Source of the DNA: Streptacidiphilus rugosus AM-16
Lineage (GTDB): Bacteria > Actinomycetota > Actinomycetes > Streptomycetales > Streptomycetaceae
DNA: 64,000 bases
NCBI RefSeq assembly: GCF_000744655.1
Contig: NZ_JQMJ01000004.1
Location: 1,116,001 to 1,180,000, forward strand
Direction of reading: 5' to 3'
Shown in pieces: positions 56,806 through 64,000 of this stretch. Position numbers and translations under genes: made by a program. The number at the start of each line of letters is the position of its first letter. Within the stretch, counting starts at the first letter, position 1. The notes beneath the pieces were generated by a model. The model did no database searches, was not told where the DNA came from, and worked only from the letters and a program-made list of their open reading frames with translations.

Positions 56806-58083
56806 TCAGCGACCGGCCAGCGTGTCGAGCGCCGCGCGGTCCAGACCGGCGGCCTTCTCCACCTCAGCGGCGTCCACCGCGCCGCAGTCCAGGCCGCGCA
56901 GCAGGTAGCCGCTCAGGGCCTTCGCCGTCGCCGGCTCGTCCATGACGTCGCCACCCGCACGAGCGACGTACGCGGCGAGGCGCGCCGCCGCCGCGTCCAG
57001 GCCCTCGCGGTAGAAGGCGTAGACCGCCGCGTATCGGGTGGGCAGGTGGCCGGGGTGCATGTCCCAGCCCTGGTAGTAGGCCCGCTCCAGTGAACGGCGG
57101 ACCAGGCGGTGGTGGAGTTGCCAGGCGGCGTGGACCTGCGCGGTCGGGCCGGTGGGGATGACGTTCGTGGAGCCGTCGGACAGTCGGACGCCCGTGCCCG
57201 CCGCCGCGACCTGCATGACCGCCTTGGCGTGGTCGGCGACCGGGTGCTCCATGCTCTGGTAGGCGGCGCTGACGCCGCAGGACGCGCTGTAGTCGAAGGT
57301 GCCGTAGTGGAGGCTGGTCGCCCGGCCTCGGGCGGCTTCGATCATGCGGGCCACGGTGGCCCGGCCGTCGGCGCCGAGGATGGCCTGGGTGGTCTCGATC
57401 TGGATCTCGAAGCCGATCCGCCCCGCCGGGAGTCCGGCCGCCTGCTCGAACCCGTCGAGCAGCGTGGCCATCGCGGCGACCTGCTCCGCGTAGGTGACCT
57501 TGGGGAGCGTGAGGACCAGCTGTTCGGGAAGCGCGCCGGAGCCGGCGTCGAGCAGGCCGGTGAGGAAGAGGTCCAGGGTCCGGATGCCGCGGGCCCGGAC
57601 GGCGGGCTCCATGCACTTCATCCGGATGCCGACGAAGGGCGGCGCGTTGCCTTCCGCGACGGCGGCGGCGACCAGCTGGGCGGCGCGCGTCGCGGCGGCG
57701 TCCTCCTCCGCGTCGGGCCGGGGGCCGTAGCCGTCCTCGAAGTCGATGCGCAGATCCTCGATGGGCTCGCGCCGCAGCTTGGCGCGGACGCGGTCGTGCA
57801 CGTCGGCAGCGAGCACGGCGTTGTCCTGTCCCACCACCGCGGCGAGCGCCGCCGCGGTGGGGGCGTGGGCGTCGAGCAGGGCGAGGGCCTGGCCGCCCCA
57901 GTCGGAGACGAGCTCGCCGATGCTGCGCTCGGCCAGGGCGTCGGCGGGCACGTAGACGGTGTGCACGGGCTGGCGGGTGCCGGGGTCGCCCGGGTAGCGC
58001 GCGGCGAGATCCGCGTCGACCCCGGCCAGGTCGGCTTCGATGCCCTCCCGCAGGCTGCTGGAGAACGTGGTTCGCGCGGCCAT
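56806..58083 (-). CDS. HpcH/HpaI-aldolase-like protein (DUF6986 type)
   Basis: The start at the ATG at 58083 (MAARTTFSSS) gives 425 aa, with GGGGCAG-type purines upstream. The CitE/HpcH-like barrel is suggested by LRIDFEDGYGPRPDAEEDAA (an acidic metal site), FVGIRMKCMEPAVRARGIRT, LTLPKVTYAEQV and GFEIQIETTQAIL with its metal-binding Glu. Such proteins cleave or form C-C bonds in malyl- or citramalyl-type substrates; this subgroup is uncharacterised. Its end lies next to the rrn promoter region. Confidence 0.82.
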   Translation of the reverse strand: MAARTTFSSSLREGIEADLAGVDADLAARYPGDPGTRQPVHTVYVPADALAERSIGELVSDWGGQALALLDAHAPTAAALAAVVGQDNAVLAADVHDRVRAKLRREPIEDLRIDFEDGYGPRPDAEEDAAATRAAQLVAAAVAEGNAPPFVGIRMKCMEPAVRARGIRTLDLFLTGLLDAGSGALPEQLVLTLPKVTYAEQVAAMATLLDGFEQAAGLPAGRIGFEIQIETTQAILGADGRATVARMIEAARGRATSLHYGTFDYSASCGVSAAYQSMEHPVADHAKAVMQVAAAGTGVRLSDGSTNVIPTGPTAQVHAAWQLHHRLVRRSLERAYYQGWDMHPGHLPTRYAAVYAFYREGLDAAAARLAAYVARAGGDVMDEPATAKALSGYLLRGLDCGAVDAAEVEKAAGLDRAALDTLAGR

Positions 58084-58164
58084 GACTGCCCCTTCGCCCA
58101 TCAAGACGTCAACCAAGACATCAACAGTTTGTTGATGGGACGCTATCGACGCGCCGCACCCGCG

Positions 58165-58596
58165 TCAACGTTTTGTTGCAGCGGATCTCGCGGTCGGGCG
58201 GTTCTCCTTCCGCCAGACGAAGGCCAGCCCGGACCAGTCATCCCCCACCGCGGCGACCTTCACGTCCACCACGCCGAGCGGCAGGAAGATCTCGCGCAGG
58301 TCGTTCTCCGCGATGTCGCTGCGGTGACCCGCGGCCCGACGCGGCCAGGTGATCCAGAGGCAGGCCGTCGGCTGCAGGTCCGCGACCAGCCGGCCGGCGT
58401 CGGCGCGGAGTTCGGCCGCCTCGCGGTAGAAGGCGATCGTCACGTCCGCCGCCGCGGGGTCACGCTCCGGCACCACGTCGGCGGGCAGGTCGGGCACCGT
58501 CCAGCCCGCCGGGGCGTGGAGCAGGGTCAGGTGGTGGCCCGGCTTGATGCGGAGTTTCTTCGCCAGCGGGGTGCCGGAGTATCCCGAGTCCGTCAT
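58165..58596 (-). CDS. DUF3052 family protein
   Basis: The ATG at 58596 (MTDSGYSGTPLAKKLRIKPG) gives 143 aa. The family pattern continues with HHLTLLHAPAGWTVPDLP, DVTIAFYREAAELRADAG, LWITWPRRAAGHRSDIAEND and VDVKVAAVGDDWSGLAFVWR, all typical of DUF3052. The function is unknown; homologues are widespread in actinobacteria. It is 81 bp from the aldolase-like gene start on the same strand. Confidence 0.88.
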   Translation of the reverse strand: MTDSGYSGTPLAKKLRIKPGHHLTLLHAPAGWTVPDLPADVVPERDPAAADVTIAFYREAAELRADAGRLVADLQPTACLWITWPRRAAGHRSDIAENDLREIFLPLGVVDVKVAAVGDDWSGLAFVWRKENRPTARSAATKR

Positions 58597-58636
58597 GGAC
58601 CCGATCCTTGCACCCCGGTCCGACGCCGTCGCCCCG

Positions 58637-59557
58637 CTACGCGTCCAGGTACGCCAGCACGGTGTCGACGAAGCGCTCCGGCTCCTCGTGCCAGAGCCGG
58701 TGGCCGCCGTCCGCGAAGACGACGAGCCTGCTGCCCGGATGCAGGTCCGCGACGAGACGCGCGGGCGCGACGCCGATGAGACCGTCCTGCCCGCCGGCCA
58801 GCACCAGCGGCTGGGCGTCGGACGCGGCCAGCCGTGCGAGCCGCGCCGACCGCTCGTCCTCGGTCGCCTCGGCCCCGGGCCCTCCGGCGTAGAAGGCGGC
58901 GCGGTACCAGTCGGGCGCGTTGTCCATCGGCTGCCGGTAGAGCGCACGGGCCGACTCGGTCCAGCGTCCCCAGACGAACGGCACGGTGCGCAGCGTCAGT
59001 TCGTCGATCCGGTCGGCTGGGACGCCGCCCGCCGCCAGCTCCGCCTCGGCGGCGACGGCAGCCTCGTACCACGGCTCCCCGGCGCGCCCCGCCTTGATCT
59101 CGGCGAGCTCCGCCTCGTCCGCTTCGCGCGACACCCGGCCGACCGGGGTCACCAGGACAAGGCGGCGCACCCGGCCGGGAAACGCCGCCGCGTACTCCTG
59201 GGCGGTCAGCGCGGCAGCGGAGTGGCCGAGCAGGTCGAGCTCCTCGACCCCCAGGTGTTCGCGCAGCGCCTCCAGGTCGCGGGCCTGTGCGGTGTAGGCG
59301 CAGCGGGCGCGGTCCTGCGGTACCGGCGAGCGGCCGGTGGCGCGCTGGTCCGGCAGGATCAGCGCGCGGTGGGCGTCCAGGCCGCCGAGACCGCCCAGGT
59401 AGCGGACGTCCGCTCCTGGGCCTCCGGGCAGACAGACGAGCGGCGCGCCCGTTCCGCGGCTCAGGTAGCCGAGCTCGGCTCCGTCCTCGCCGGTGTAGGT
59501 CAGCGCAATGGCGGTGGGCTCTTCGGCTTGGGTGGTCGACACGACCCGTATCCTCAC
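58637..59557 (-). CDS. Alpha/beta-fold hydrolase (proline-iminopeptidase-like)
   Basis: The 306-aa protein starts at a GTG at 59557 overlapping the sirtuin stop (GTGA), so translation is coupled. The motifs are CLPGGPGADVRYLGGL (HGGPG-like oxyanion region, with Leu-Pro in place of His), LILPDQRATGRSP (DQRGxGxS-like), nucleophile GHSAAALTA and His in FADGGHRLWHEEP. It is related to prolyl aminopeptidases, but the substrate is open. Confidence 0.85.
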   Translation of the reverse strand: MRIRVVSTTQAEEPTAIALTYTGEDGAELGYLSRGTGAPLVCLPGGPGADVRYLGGLGGLDAHRALILPDQRATGRSPVPQDRARCAYTAQARDLEALREHLGVEELDLLGHSAAALTAQEYAAAFPGRVRRLVLVTPVGRVSREADEAELAEIKAGRAGEPWYEAAVAAEAELAAGGVPADRIDELTLRTVPFVWGRWTESARALYRQPMDNAPDWYRAAFYAGGPGAEATEDERSARLARLAASDAQPLVLAGGQDGLIGVAPARLVADLHPGSRLVVFADGGHRLWHEEPERFVDTVLAYLDA

Positions 59558-60324
59558 ACGCCGTCAGCAGGCCACGCAGCCCCCGCATCCCGGGCGATAC
59601 GCCGCAGCAGCGCCGGGACGCTGGTGCCGATCGGCTCCCTGACGACCTCGCTCGCCGCGTCGTCGTAGGGCGTGGGGTCGGCGTTGACGACGATGACCTG
59701 GGCGCCTCGGGCGAGGGCGATGTCGACGAGCCCGGCGGCCGGGTGGACCTGGAGGGTCGTGCCGACCGCCATCAGCACGTCGCAGGCGGCGGCGACCGCG
59801 CGCGCCTGGCCGAGGACCTCGGGGTCGAGGTGCTCGCCGAACAGGACGGTCGCGGGCTTGAGCACGCCACCGCAGTCGAGGCATGGCGGGTCCGCCTCGC
59901 CCGCCTCGACCCTGGCCAGGGCGTCGGCCATGTCGCCACGGACCTTGCAGCGCACGCACTGGACCATCCGCGCGGTGCCGTGCAGTTCGAGCACCTTGCG
60001 CGGACTGACCCCGCCGAGCTGGTGCAGGCCGTCGACGTTCTGGGTGAGCACCCTGATCGGCAGGCCGGTCCGCTCGTAGGCGGCCAGCGCGCGGTGCGCG
60101 ACGTTGGGGCTCGCCCCGAGGACGCCGTGCTCCAGGCGGAGCCGCCAGGCGCGGCGGCGGACCTCGGGGTCGGCGAGGTAGTCGCCGATGGTGACCATGC
60201 GCTGCGCCGTCGGGTCGCTCCGCCACAGGCCCTGCGGGCCGCGGTAGTCGCGCAGGCCGGAGTCGGTGGACATCCCGGCGCCGCTGAGGACGGCGACGAG
60301 GGGGCGGGCGGAGGTGGCGTTCAT
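59554..60324 (-). CDS. Sirtuin family NAD-dependent deacylase
   Basis: The 256-aa protein starts at the ATG at 60324. The NAD motifs GAGMSTDSGLRDYRGPQGLW, TQNVDGLHQLGG, catalytic His in LELHGTARM and the GTTLQVHPAAGLVD segment are complete. The zinc site is CVRC ... CLDC. It removes acyl groups from lysines using NAD+ (or acts as a related enzyme). It forms an operon with the downstream hydrolase and is divergent from the M24 gene. Confidence 0.95.
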   Translation of the reverse strand: MNATSARPLVAVLSGAGMSTDSGLRDYRGPQGLWRSDPTAQRMVTIGDYLADPEVRRRAWRLRLEHGVLGASPNVAHRALAAYERTGLPIRVLTQNVDGLHQLGGVSPRKVLELHGTARMVQCVRCKVRGDMADALARVEAGEADPPCLDCGGVLKPATVLFGEHLDPEVLGQARAVAAACDVLMAVGTTLQVHPAAGLVDIALARGAQVIVVNADPTPYDDAASEVVREPIGTSVPALLRRIARDAGAAWPADGV

Positions 60325-60409
60325 GCCATCGAACCTAGTCACGCCGCGGCTCCCGCGGCGACCCGATTTCTCCGGCGCAGACCCTGTTGCGCGAAGGGTA
60401 CTCGGCAGT

Positions 60410-60422
60410 ATGTTGACAACAT
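60410..60422. promoter_or_regulatory. 13-bp palindrome overlapping the M24 peptidase start
   Basis: ATGTTGACAACAT (60410-60422) is perfectly symmetric around its central base and includes the first two bases of the start codon. A regulator bound here would block ribosome or polymerase access. The TTGACA inside could alternatively be part of a promoter. Confidence 0.55.
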
Positions 60423-61299
60423 GTCTAATAAGCAGCCGGCCTGGGCGCCGGAGGATCTGAACCGCTTCCGCGCTGTTCAGCAGCTCGCCTACCGCTGCGC
60501 CGAGAGCGTCGCGGCGGCGCTCGAGCCGGGTGTGACCGAGAAGCAGGCCGCCCAGCGGATGCGCCGGTGGCTGGAGGCCAACGGGGCGGACGACTGGTTC
60601 CACGTGCCCTTCGCCTGGTTCGGGGACCGCACGGTGTTCCACCGCTTCCGGACGCCGCTGCAGTTCTTCCCCACCGACCGCCGACTGGAGGAGGGCATCC
60701 CGTTCATCCTCGACTGCGCCCCCGTCGCCGACGGCTACACCGCCGACATCGGCTACGCCGGCAGCCTGGGCGGCAACCGGGTGCAGCAGCAGATCCTCGA
60801 CGACCTGCAGGAGTACCGGGCGCTGATCCTGGCCGAGGTGCGCGAGCGCAAGCCCCTCGACGAGATCTACCGCTCCGTCGACGGCCTGATCGCCAGGCAC
60901 GGCTACGAGAACCGGCACCGCGTCTACCCGGGCCGGGTCCTGGCCCACCAGGTGACCCGGCTGAAGGCCCGCGGACCGCGCACCGTGGTGGCCGGCTTCG
61001 GCGTGCGCAGCCTCCAGACCCTGGGCCGCGAGCTGATCGGCGAGCGGATCCAGCACCGCTCGCCGCTGTGGGCCGACGGCAGGTCCTCCGCGCACACCCC
61101 GACGCCGGGCCTGTGGGCGGTCGAGCCGCACCTCGGACTGCGCCGCGTCGGCGCGAAGTTCGAGGAGCTGCTGGTCGTCACGGACGACGACGCCTACTGG
61201 CTCGACGACGACCTGCCGCACGTCAGGAACTGGTCCGCCGCGCCCCGCGCGGTGACCTCCGAAGTCCACGATGCCGAGCCCCAGGAGAGCGCCGCATGA
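60421..61299 (+). CDS. M24-family metallopeptidase
   Basis: The 292-aa protein starts at the ATG at 60421; no ribosome site precedes it and a palindrome covers the position. The pita-bread fold ligands are visible: Asp in FILDCAPVADGYTADIGY (two positions), His in RVLAHQVTRL, and Glu in LWAVEPHLG and KFEELLVV. The family includes methionine and proline aminopeptidases and creatinase-like hydrolases. The gene overlaps the next one by ATGA, so it belongs to the EphD-like operon. Confidence 0.85.
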   Translation: MSNKQPAWAPEDLNRFRAVQQLAYRCAESVAAALEPGVTEKQAAQRMRRWLEANGADDWFHVPFAWFGDRTVFHRFRTPLQFFPTDRRLEEGIPFILDCAPVADGYTADIGYAGSLGGNRVQQQILDDLQEYRALILAEVRERKPLDEIYRSVDGLIARHGYENRHRVYPGRVLAHQVTRLKARGPRTVVAGFGVRSLQTLGRELIGERIQHRSPLWADGRSSAHTPTPGLWAVEPHLGLRRVGAKFEELLVVTDDDAYWLDDDLPHVRNWSAAPRAVTSEVHDAEPQESAA

Positions 61300-63143
61300 G
61301 CACGGAGAGCCGGAAGAGCCGGAAGACCCGCGGCAGTGAGCAGGTGCGGGAGCGGCAGTCGTTCGTGACCGCGCCGGACGGCGTGCGGCTGGCGGTGTTC
61401 GAGTGGGGGGATCCCGACGCCGCGTCGACGGTCGTGCTGGTGCACGGCTACCCCGACACCCACGCCGTGTGGCGACCCATCGCCGAACAGCTCGCCGAGC
61501 GCCACCACGTCGTCGCCTACGACGTGCGCGGAGCCGGCGCCTCGGACGCGCCGCGCCGGATCAGGTCCTACACGCTGGCGACGCTGGAGGCGGACCTCGG
61601 CGCGGTGCTCCAGCACGCCTCCCCCGACCGGCCGGTCCACCTGGTCGGCCACGACTGGGGTTCGATCCAGTCCTGGGAGTCCGTCACCGGCACCGCACTG
61701 GCCGGGCGGATCGCCTCCTTCAGCTCGATCTCCGGGCCCTGCCTGGACCACGTCGGGCAGTGGATGCGCGACAAGCTGCGCCACCCGAGTCCGCGGGGGC
61801 TCGCCCAGGCCGCCTGGCAGGGCGTGCACTCCTGGTACATCGGTTACTTCCACCTGCCGCTGCTGCCGCCGCTGCTGTGGCGCACCGCCATGGTGAAGGC
61901 CTGGCCCGCGCTGCTGCGCGCGATCGAGGGGGTCCCGCACGGCAGCGGCGCGCCCACCTTCCCCACCGACGCCGTGCGAGGCCTCGCGCTCTACCGGGCG
62001 AACATGATCCCCCGGCTGGCCCGTCCCCGGCAGCGGCCCACCGACATCCCGGTGCAGCTGGTGCTGCCGCAGAAGGACCTCTTCGTCACTCCGTCGATGG
62101 CCGGGCAGGCGCCGCAGCCCTACGTCGACCGGCTCTGGCGCCGGCCGCTGCGGGCAGGGCACTGGGCTCCGCTGACGCACGAGACCGTGCTCGCCCGCTG
62201 GATCGACGAGTTCGTCACGCATGTCGAGGGCGGCCCCGCCTCGCCGGGTCTGGAGCGCGCGCAGGTCGGCGACGCGGCGGAGCCGGGGGCGCGCAAGGGC
62301 GCGGGAGCGGAGCCGCGCTCCCCGCACGCCGGACAGCTGGTCGTGGTGACCGGCGCGGGCAGCGGCATCGGGCGTGCGACCGCCCTCGCCTTCGCCGAGG
62401 CCGGGGCCTCGGTGGTGGCGGCCGACCTCAACCCCGAGTCGGCCGCCCGTACCGCGCAGCTCGCCGGCCTGCTGGGCGCGCCGCGGACCGGCTCCTACGC
62501 GGTCGACGTCTCCGACGTGACGGCGATGGAGGCCTTCGCCAAGTCGGTGCAGGCCGAGCACGGCGTCCCCGACGTCGTGGTCAACAACGCCGGCATCGGT
62601 CTGGGCGGCGCGTTCCTCGACACCGCGGCCTCCGACTGGGACTCGGTGCTCGGCGTCAACCTGATGGGCGTGGTGCACGGCTGCCGCCTCTTCGGCGCGA
62701 TGATGAAGGAGCGCGGAGAGGGCGGACACATCGTCAACATCGCCTCGGCCGCGGCGTTCCTGCCCTCGCGCACCCTGGCCGCCTACGCCACCAGCAAGGC
62801 GGCGGTGCTGATGCTGAGCGAGTGCCTGCGCGCGGAACTGGCGGACGAGGGGATCGGCGTCAGCGCGGTCTGCCCCGGCTTCGTGAACACCGCGATCGCC
62901 AGGTCCACCCGTTACGTCGGCGTCAGCGACGGCGAGCAGGACCGGCTGCGGCGCAACGCCGACCGGCTGTACCGGCTGCGCAACCTGCCGCCGGAGCGGA
63001 TCGCGGAGGCGGTGCTGCGCGCGGTGCGGGAGAACCGTCCGGTCGTGCCGGTGGCCGCCGAGGCGCGCATCGGCCAGGCGCTGAGCCGGTTCGCCCCGGG
63101 CGCGCTGCGCTTCGTCGCCCGCAGGGACCTCACCCCGCGCTGA
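61296..63143 (+). CDS. Alpha/beta hydrolase-SDR fusion (EphD-like)
   Basis: The 615-aa protein starts at the ATG at 61296 overlapping the M24 stop. Residues ~15-310 are an epoxide-hydrolase-type alpha/beta fold: VLVHGYPDTHAVWRPIAEQL, AYDVRGAGASDAP and GHDWGS, where Asp is the nucleophile. After a ~35-residue linker, residues ~345-615 are a short-chain dehydrogenase: VTGAGSGIGRATALAFAEAG, NNAGIGLGG and YATSK with catalytic Tyr-Lys. The same domain order is found in mycobacterial EphD, linked to lipid metabolism. It probably hydrolyses an epoxide and oxidises or reduces the resulting alcohol; the substrate is unknown. Confidence 0.9.
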   Translation: MSTESRKSRKTRGSEQVRERQSFVTAPDGVRLAVFEWGDPDAASTVVLVHGYPDTHAVWRPIAEQLAERHHVVAYDVRGAGASDAPRRIRSYTLATLEADLGAVLQHASPDRPVHLVGHDWGSIQSWESVTGTALAGRIASFSSISGPCLDHVGQWMRDKLRHPSPRGLAQAAWQGVHSWYIGYFHLPLLPPLLWRTAMVKAWPALLRAIEGVPHGSGAPTFPTDAVRGLALYRANMIPRLARPRQRPTDIPVQLVLPQKDLFVTPSMAGQAPQPYVDRLWRRPLRAGHWAPLTHETVLARWIDEFVTHVEGGPASPGLERAQVGDAAEPGARKGAGAEPRSPHAGQLVVVTGAGSGIGRATALAFAEAGASVVAADLNPESAARTAQLAGLLGAPRTGSYAVDVSDVTAMEAFAKSVQAEHGVPDVVVNNAGIGLGGAFLDTAASDWDSVLGVNLMGVVHGCRLFGAMMKERGEGGHIVNIASAAAFLPSRTLAAYATSKAAVLMLSECLRAELADEGIGVSAVCPGFVNTAIARSTRYVGVSDGEQDRLRRNADRLYRLRNLPPERIAEAVLRAVRENRPVVPVAAEARIGQALSRFAPGALRFVARRDLTPR

Positions 63144-63212
63144 GCACCCGTCGTCCCTCCCCGCCTCCTCCCTTCCGCACCGCCGTTCTTGTCCGACAAG
63201 GAGCCGAGTACC

Positions 63213-64000
63213 GTGACCGACCTCGCCGTCAGCACCGAGCACGCGCCGCTGCAGGCGCGCCGAGTCACCTTCGACTGGGCCGGGACCCCGATGCACTGGG
63301 TCCCCGACGACCCGTTCTCCACGCACATGATCAACGTGCTGCACCTGCTGCTGCCGGCCGGTGAGCGCTGGTTCGTCGACGTCTACAAGCAGACGCTGCC
63401 GCTGGTCCGCGACGCCCGGCTGCGGGAGGACATGATCGGGTTCATCGGCCAGGAGGCGGTGCACTCGCAGGCGCACTCCACCGTGCTGGACCACCTGACG
63501 GCGCAAGGGCTCGACCCCTCCCCGTACACCGCCCAGATGGACTGGTTCTTCGAGCACCTGCTCGGCGACCACACCGCGCCTCCCGCCGCGACGGCCTGGT
63601 GGCTCAAGGAGCGCGTCGCGTTCATCGCCGCGATCGAGCACTTCACGGCCGTGCTCGGCAAGTGGGTGCTGGAGGCGAAGGGCTTCGAGCGCTACGGCGC
63701 GGACCCGGTGATGGTGGATCTGCTGCGCTGGCACGGGGCGGAGGAGGTCGAGCACCGCTCGGTCGCCTTCGACGTCTTCCAGCACGTGGACGGCCGCTAC
63801 GGGCGGCGGCTGCGGGCGATGACGACGGTGTTCCCGACGCTGTTCTGGCTGTGGGTCAGGGGCGTGAAGTTCTTCATCGCCAACGACCCCGAGCTGACGC
63901 CCGCGCAGCGCCGGGCGCTGGAGCCGAAGATCAAGGACTGGGTGCGGGCGGCCAAGGCCGACCTGGTGCCCGCGCCGAAGGACATCTTCACGGCGGTGCC
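63213..64000 (+). CDS. Metal-dependent hydrolase, PF10118 type (partial)
   Basis: The GTG at 63213 has AAGGAG 9 bases upstream; 262 residues are visible before the window ends. The N-terminus LQARRVTFDWAGTPMHWVPD and the helical His/Glu motifs GQEAVHSQAHSTVLDHL, AAIEHFTAVLG and WHGAEEVEHRSVAFDVFQHV give the carboxylate-histidine di-metal pattern of PF10118. It is third in the M24 / EphD-like operon, 69 bp after the fusion gene. A role as di-iron oxygenase-like partner is possible but unproven. Confidence 0.85.
   Translation, partial: MTDLAVSTEHAPLQARRVTFDWAGTPMHWVPDDPFSTHMINVLHLLLPAGERWFVDVYKQTLPLVRDARLREDMIGFIGQEAVHSQAHSTVLDHLTAQGLDPSPYTAQMDWFFEHLLGDHTAPPAATAWWLKERVAFIAAIEHFTAVLGKWVLEAKGFERYGADPVMVDLLRWHGAEEVEHRSVAFDVFQHVDGRYGRRLRAMTTVFPTLFWLWVRGVKFFIANDPELTPAQRRALEPKIKDWVRAAKADLVPAPKDIFTAV

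Noticed and set aside
61194-63785. 863-codon minus-strand open frame opposite the EphD-like operon
   Set aside because: It mirrors genuine SDR, hydrolase and PF10118 genes on the plus strand; its composition is Arg/Gly/His-rich and no motif is visible. High GC alone creates such frames.

Overview
The window is high-GC chromosomal DNA from a filamentous actinomycete, most likely Streptomycetaceae (Streptomyces, Kitasatospora or Streptacidiphilus). The evidence is the codon bias, the frequent GTG starts, an SsgA-like sporulation protein, a WhiB-family protein, tandem GAF-ANTAR regulators, a eukaryotic-type glutamine synthetase (GlnII), and an rrn operon with no tRNA in its spacer. It looks like ordinary chromosome carrying accessory metabolism. 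I see no phage, IS element, integrase or CRISPR array.

Layout. 1-5.1 kb (minus strand): an operon for an O2-tolerant group 1h [NiFe] uptake hydrogenase, in the order hypX, small subunit, large subunit, then a NifU-like protein cut by the window edge. 5.4-12.5 kb: envelope and secreted functions, namely a cupredoxin lipoprotein, a LapA-domain membrane protein, a DUF4331 protein, a small Tat-exported protein, a SRPBCC protein, a fasciclin lipoprotein, a membrane-anchored sulfite-oxidase-type molybdoenzyme and an SsgA-like protein. 12.6-25 kb: regulators and small stress-type proteins, including a fused remnant of a sigma factor and a DHFR-like gene, WhiB, three paralogous ~75-aa proteins with two proline-rich proteins, two GAF-ANTAR proteins, an anti-sigma-type ATPase, an AraC remnant, an MFS exporter and a CBS protein. 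25-33 kb: transaldolase, a G1-type glutamic peptidase, small lipoproteins, a TetR regulator and a rifamycin phosphotransferase (rph) preceded by a rifamycin-associated element but carrying a frameshift. 33-43 kb: YbaK deacylase, an Old Yellow Enzyme, several esterases, and a divergent TetR / amidohydrolase / NCS1-permease cluster. 42.7-51.4 kb: a nucleotidyltransferase, glnII, a lone KAS II, a YigZ protein, an FAD oxidoreductase, a DUF5685 protein with an extreme cysteine tail, and a secreted PI-PLC-like protein. 51.4-56.5 kb: one complete rrn operon (16S-23S-5S, minus strand). 56.8-64 kb: an aldolase-like protein, DUF3052, a hydrolase-sirtuin pair, and a plus-strand operon of an M24 peptidase, an EphD-like alpha/beta-hydrolase-SDR fusion and a PF10118 metal-dependent hydrolase (cut by the window edge).

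How the genes work together. The hydrogenase operon fits high-affinity H2 scavenging with CO-ligand synthesis by HypX. The 38.6-42.5 kb cluster looks like uptake plus hydrolysis of a nucleobase- or amide-like compound under TetR control. The 60.4-64 kb operon looks like lipid or epoxide modification. rph, the nucleotidyltransferase and the MFS exporter form a scattered intrinsic resistance set.

A technical theme matters for any reader. At least four genes (rph, a TIGR03084-type gene, DUF5685 and one proline-rich gene), and perhaps an FAD oxidoreductase, are each exactly one base short, in three of them within a G or C run. Uncorrected homopolymer errors in the assembly explain this better than independent gene decay, so frameshift calls here should be treated with caution.
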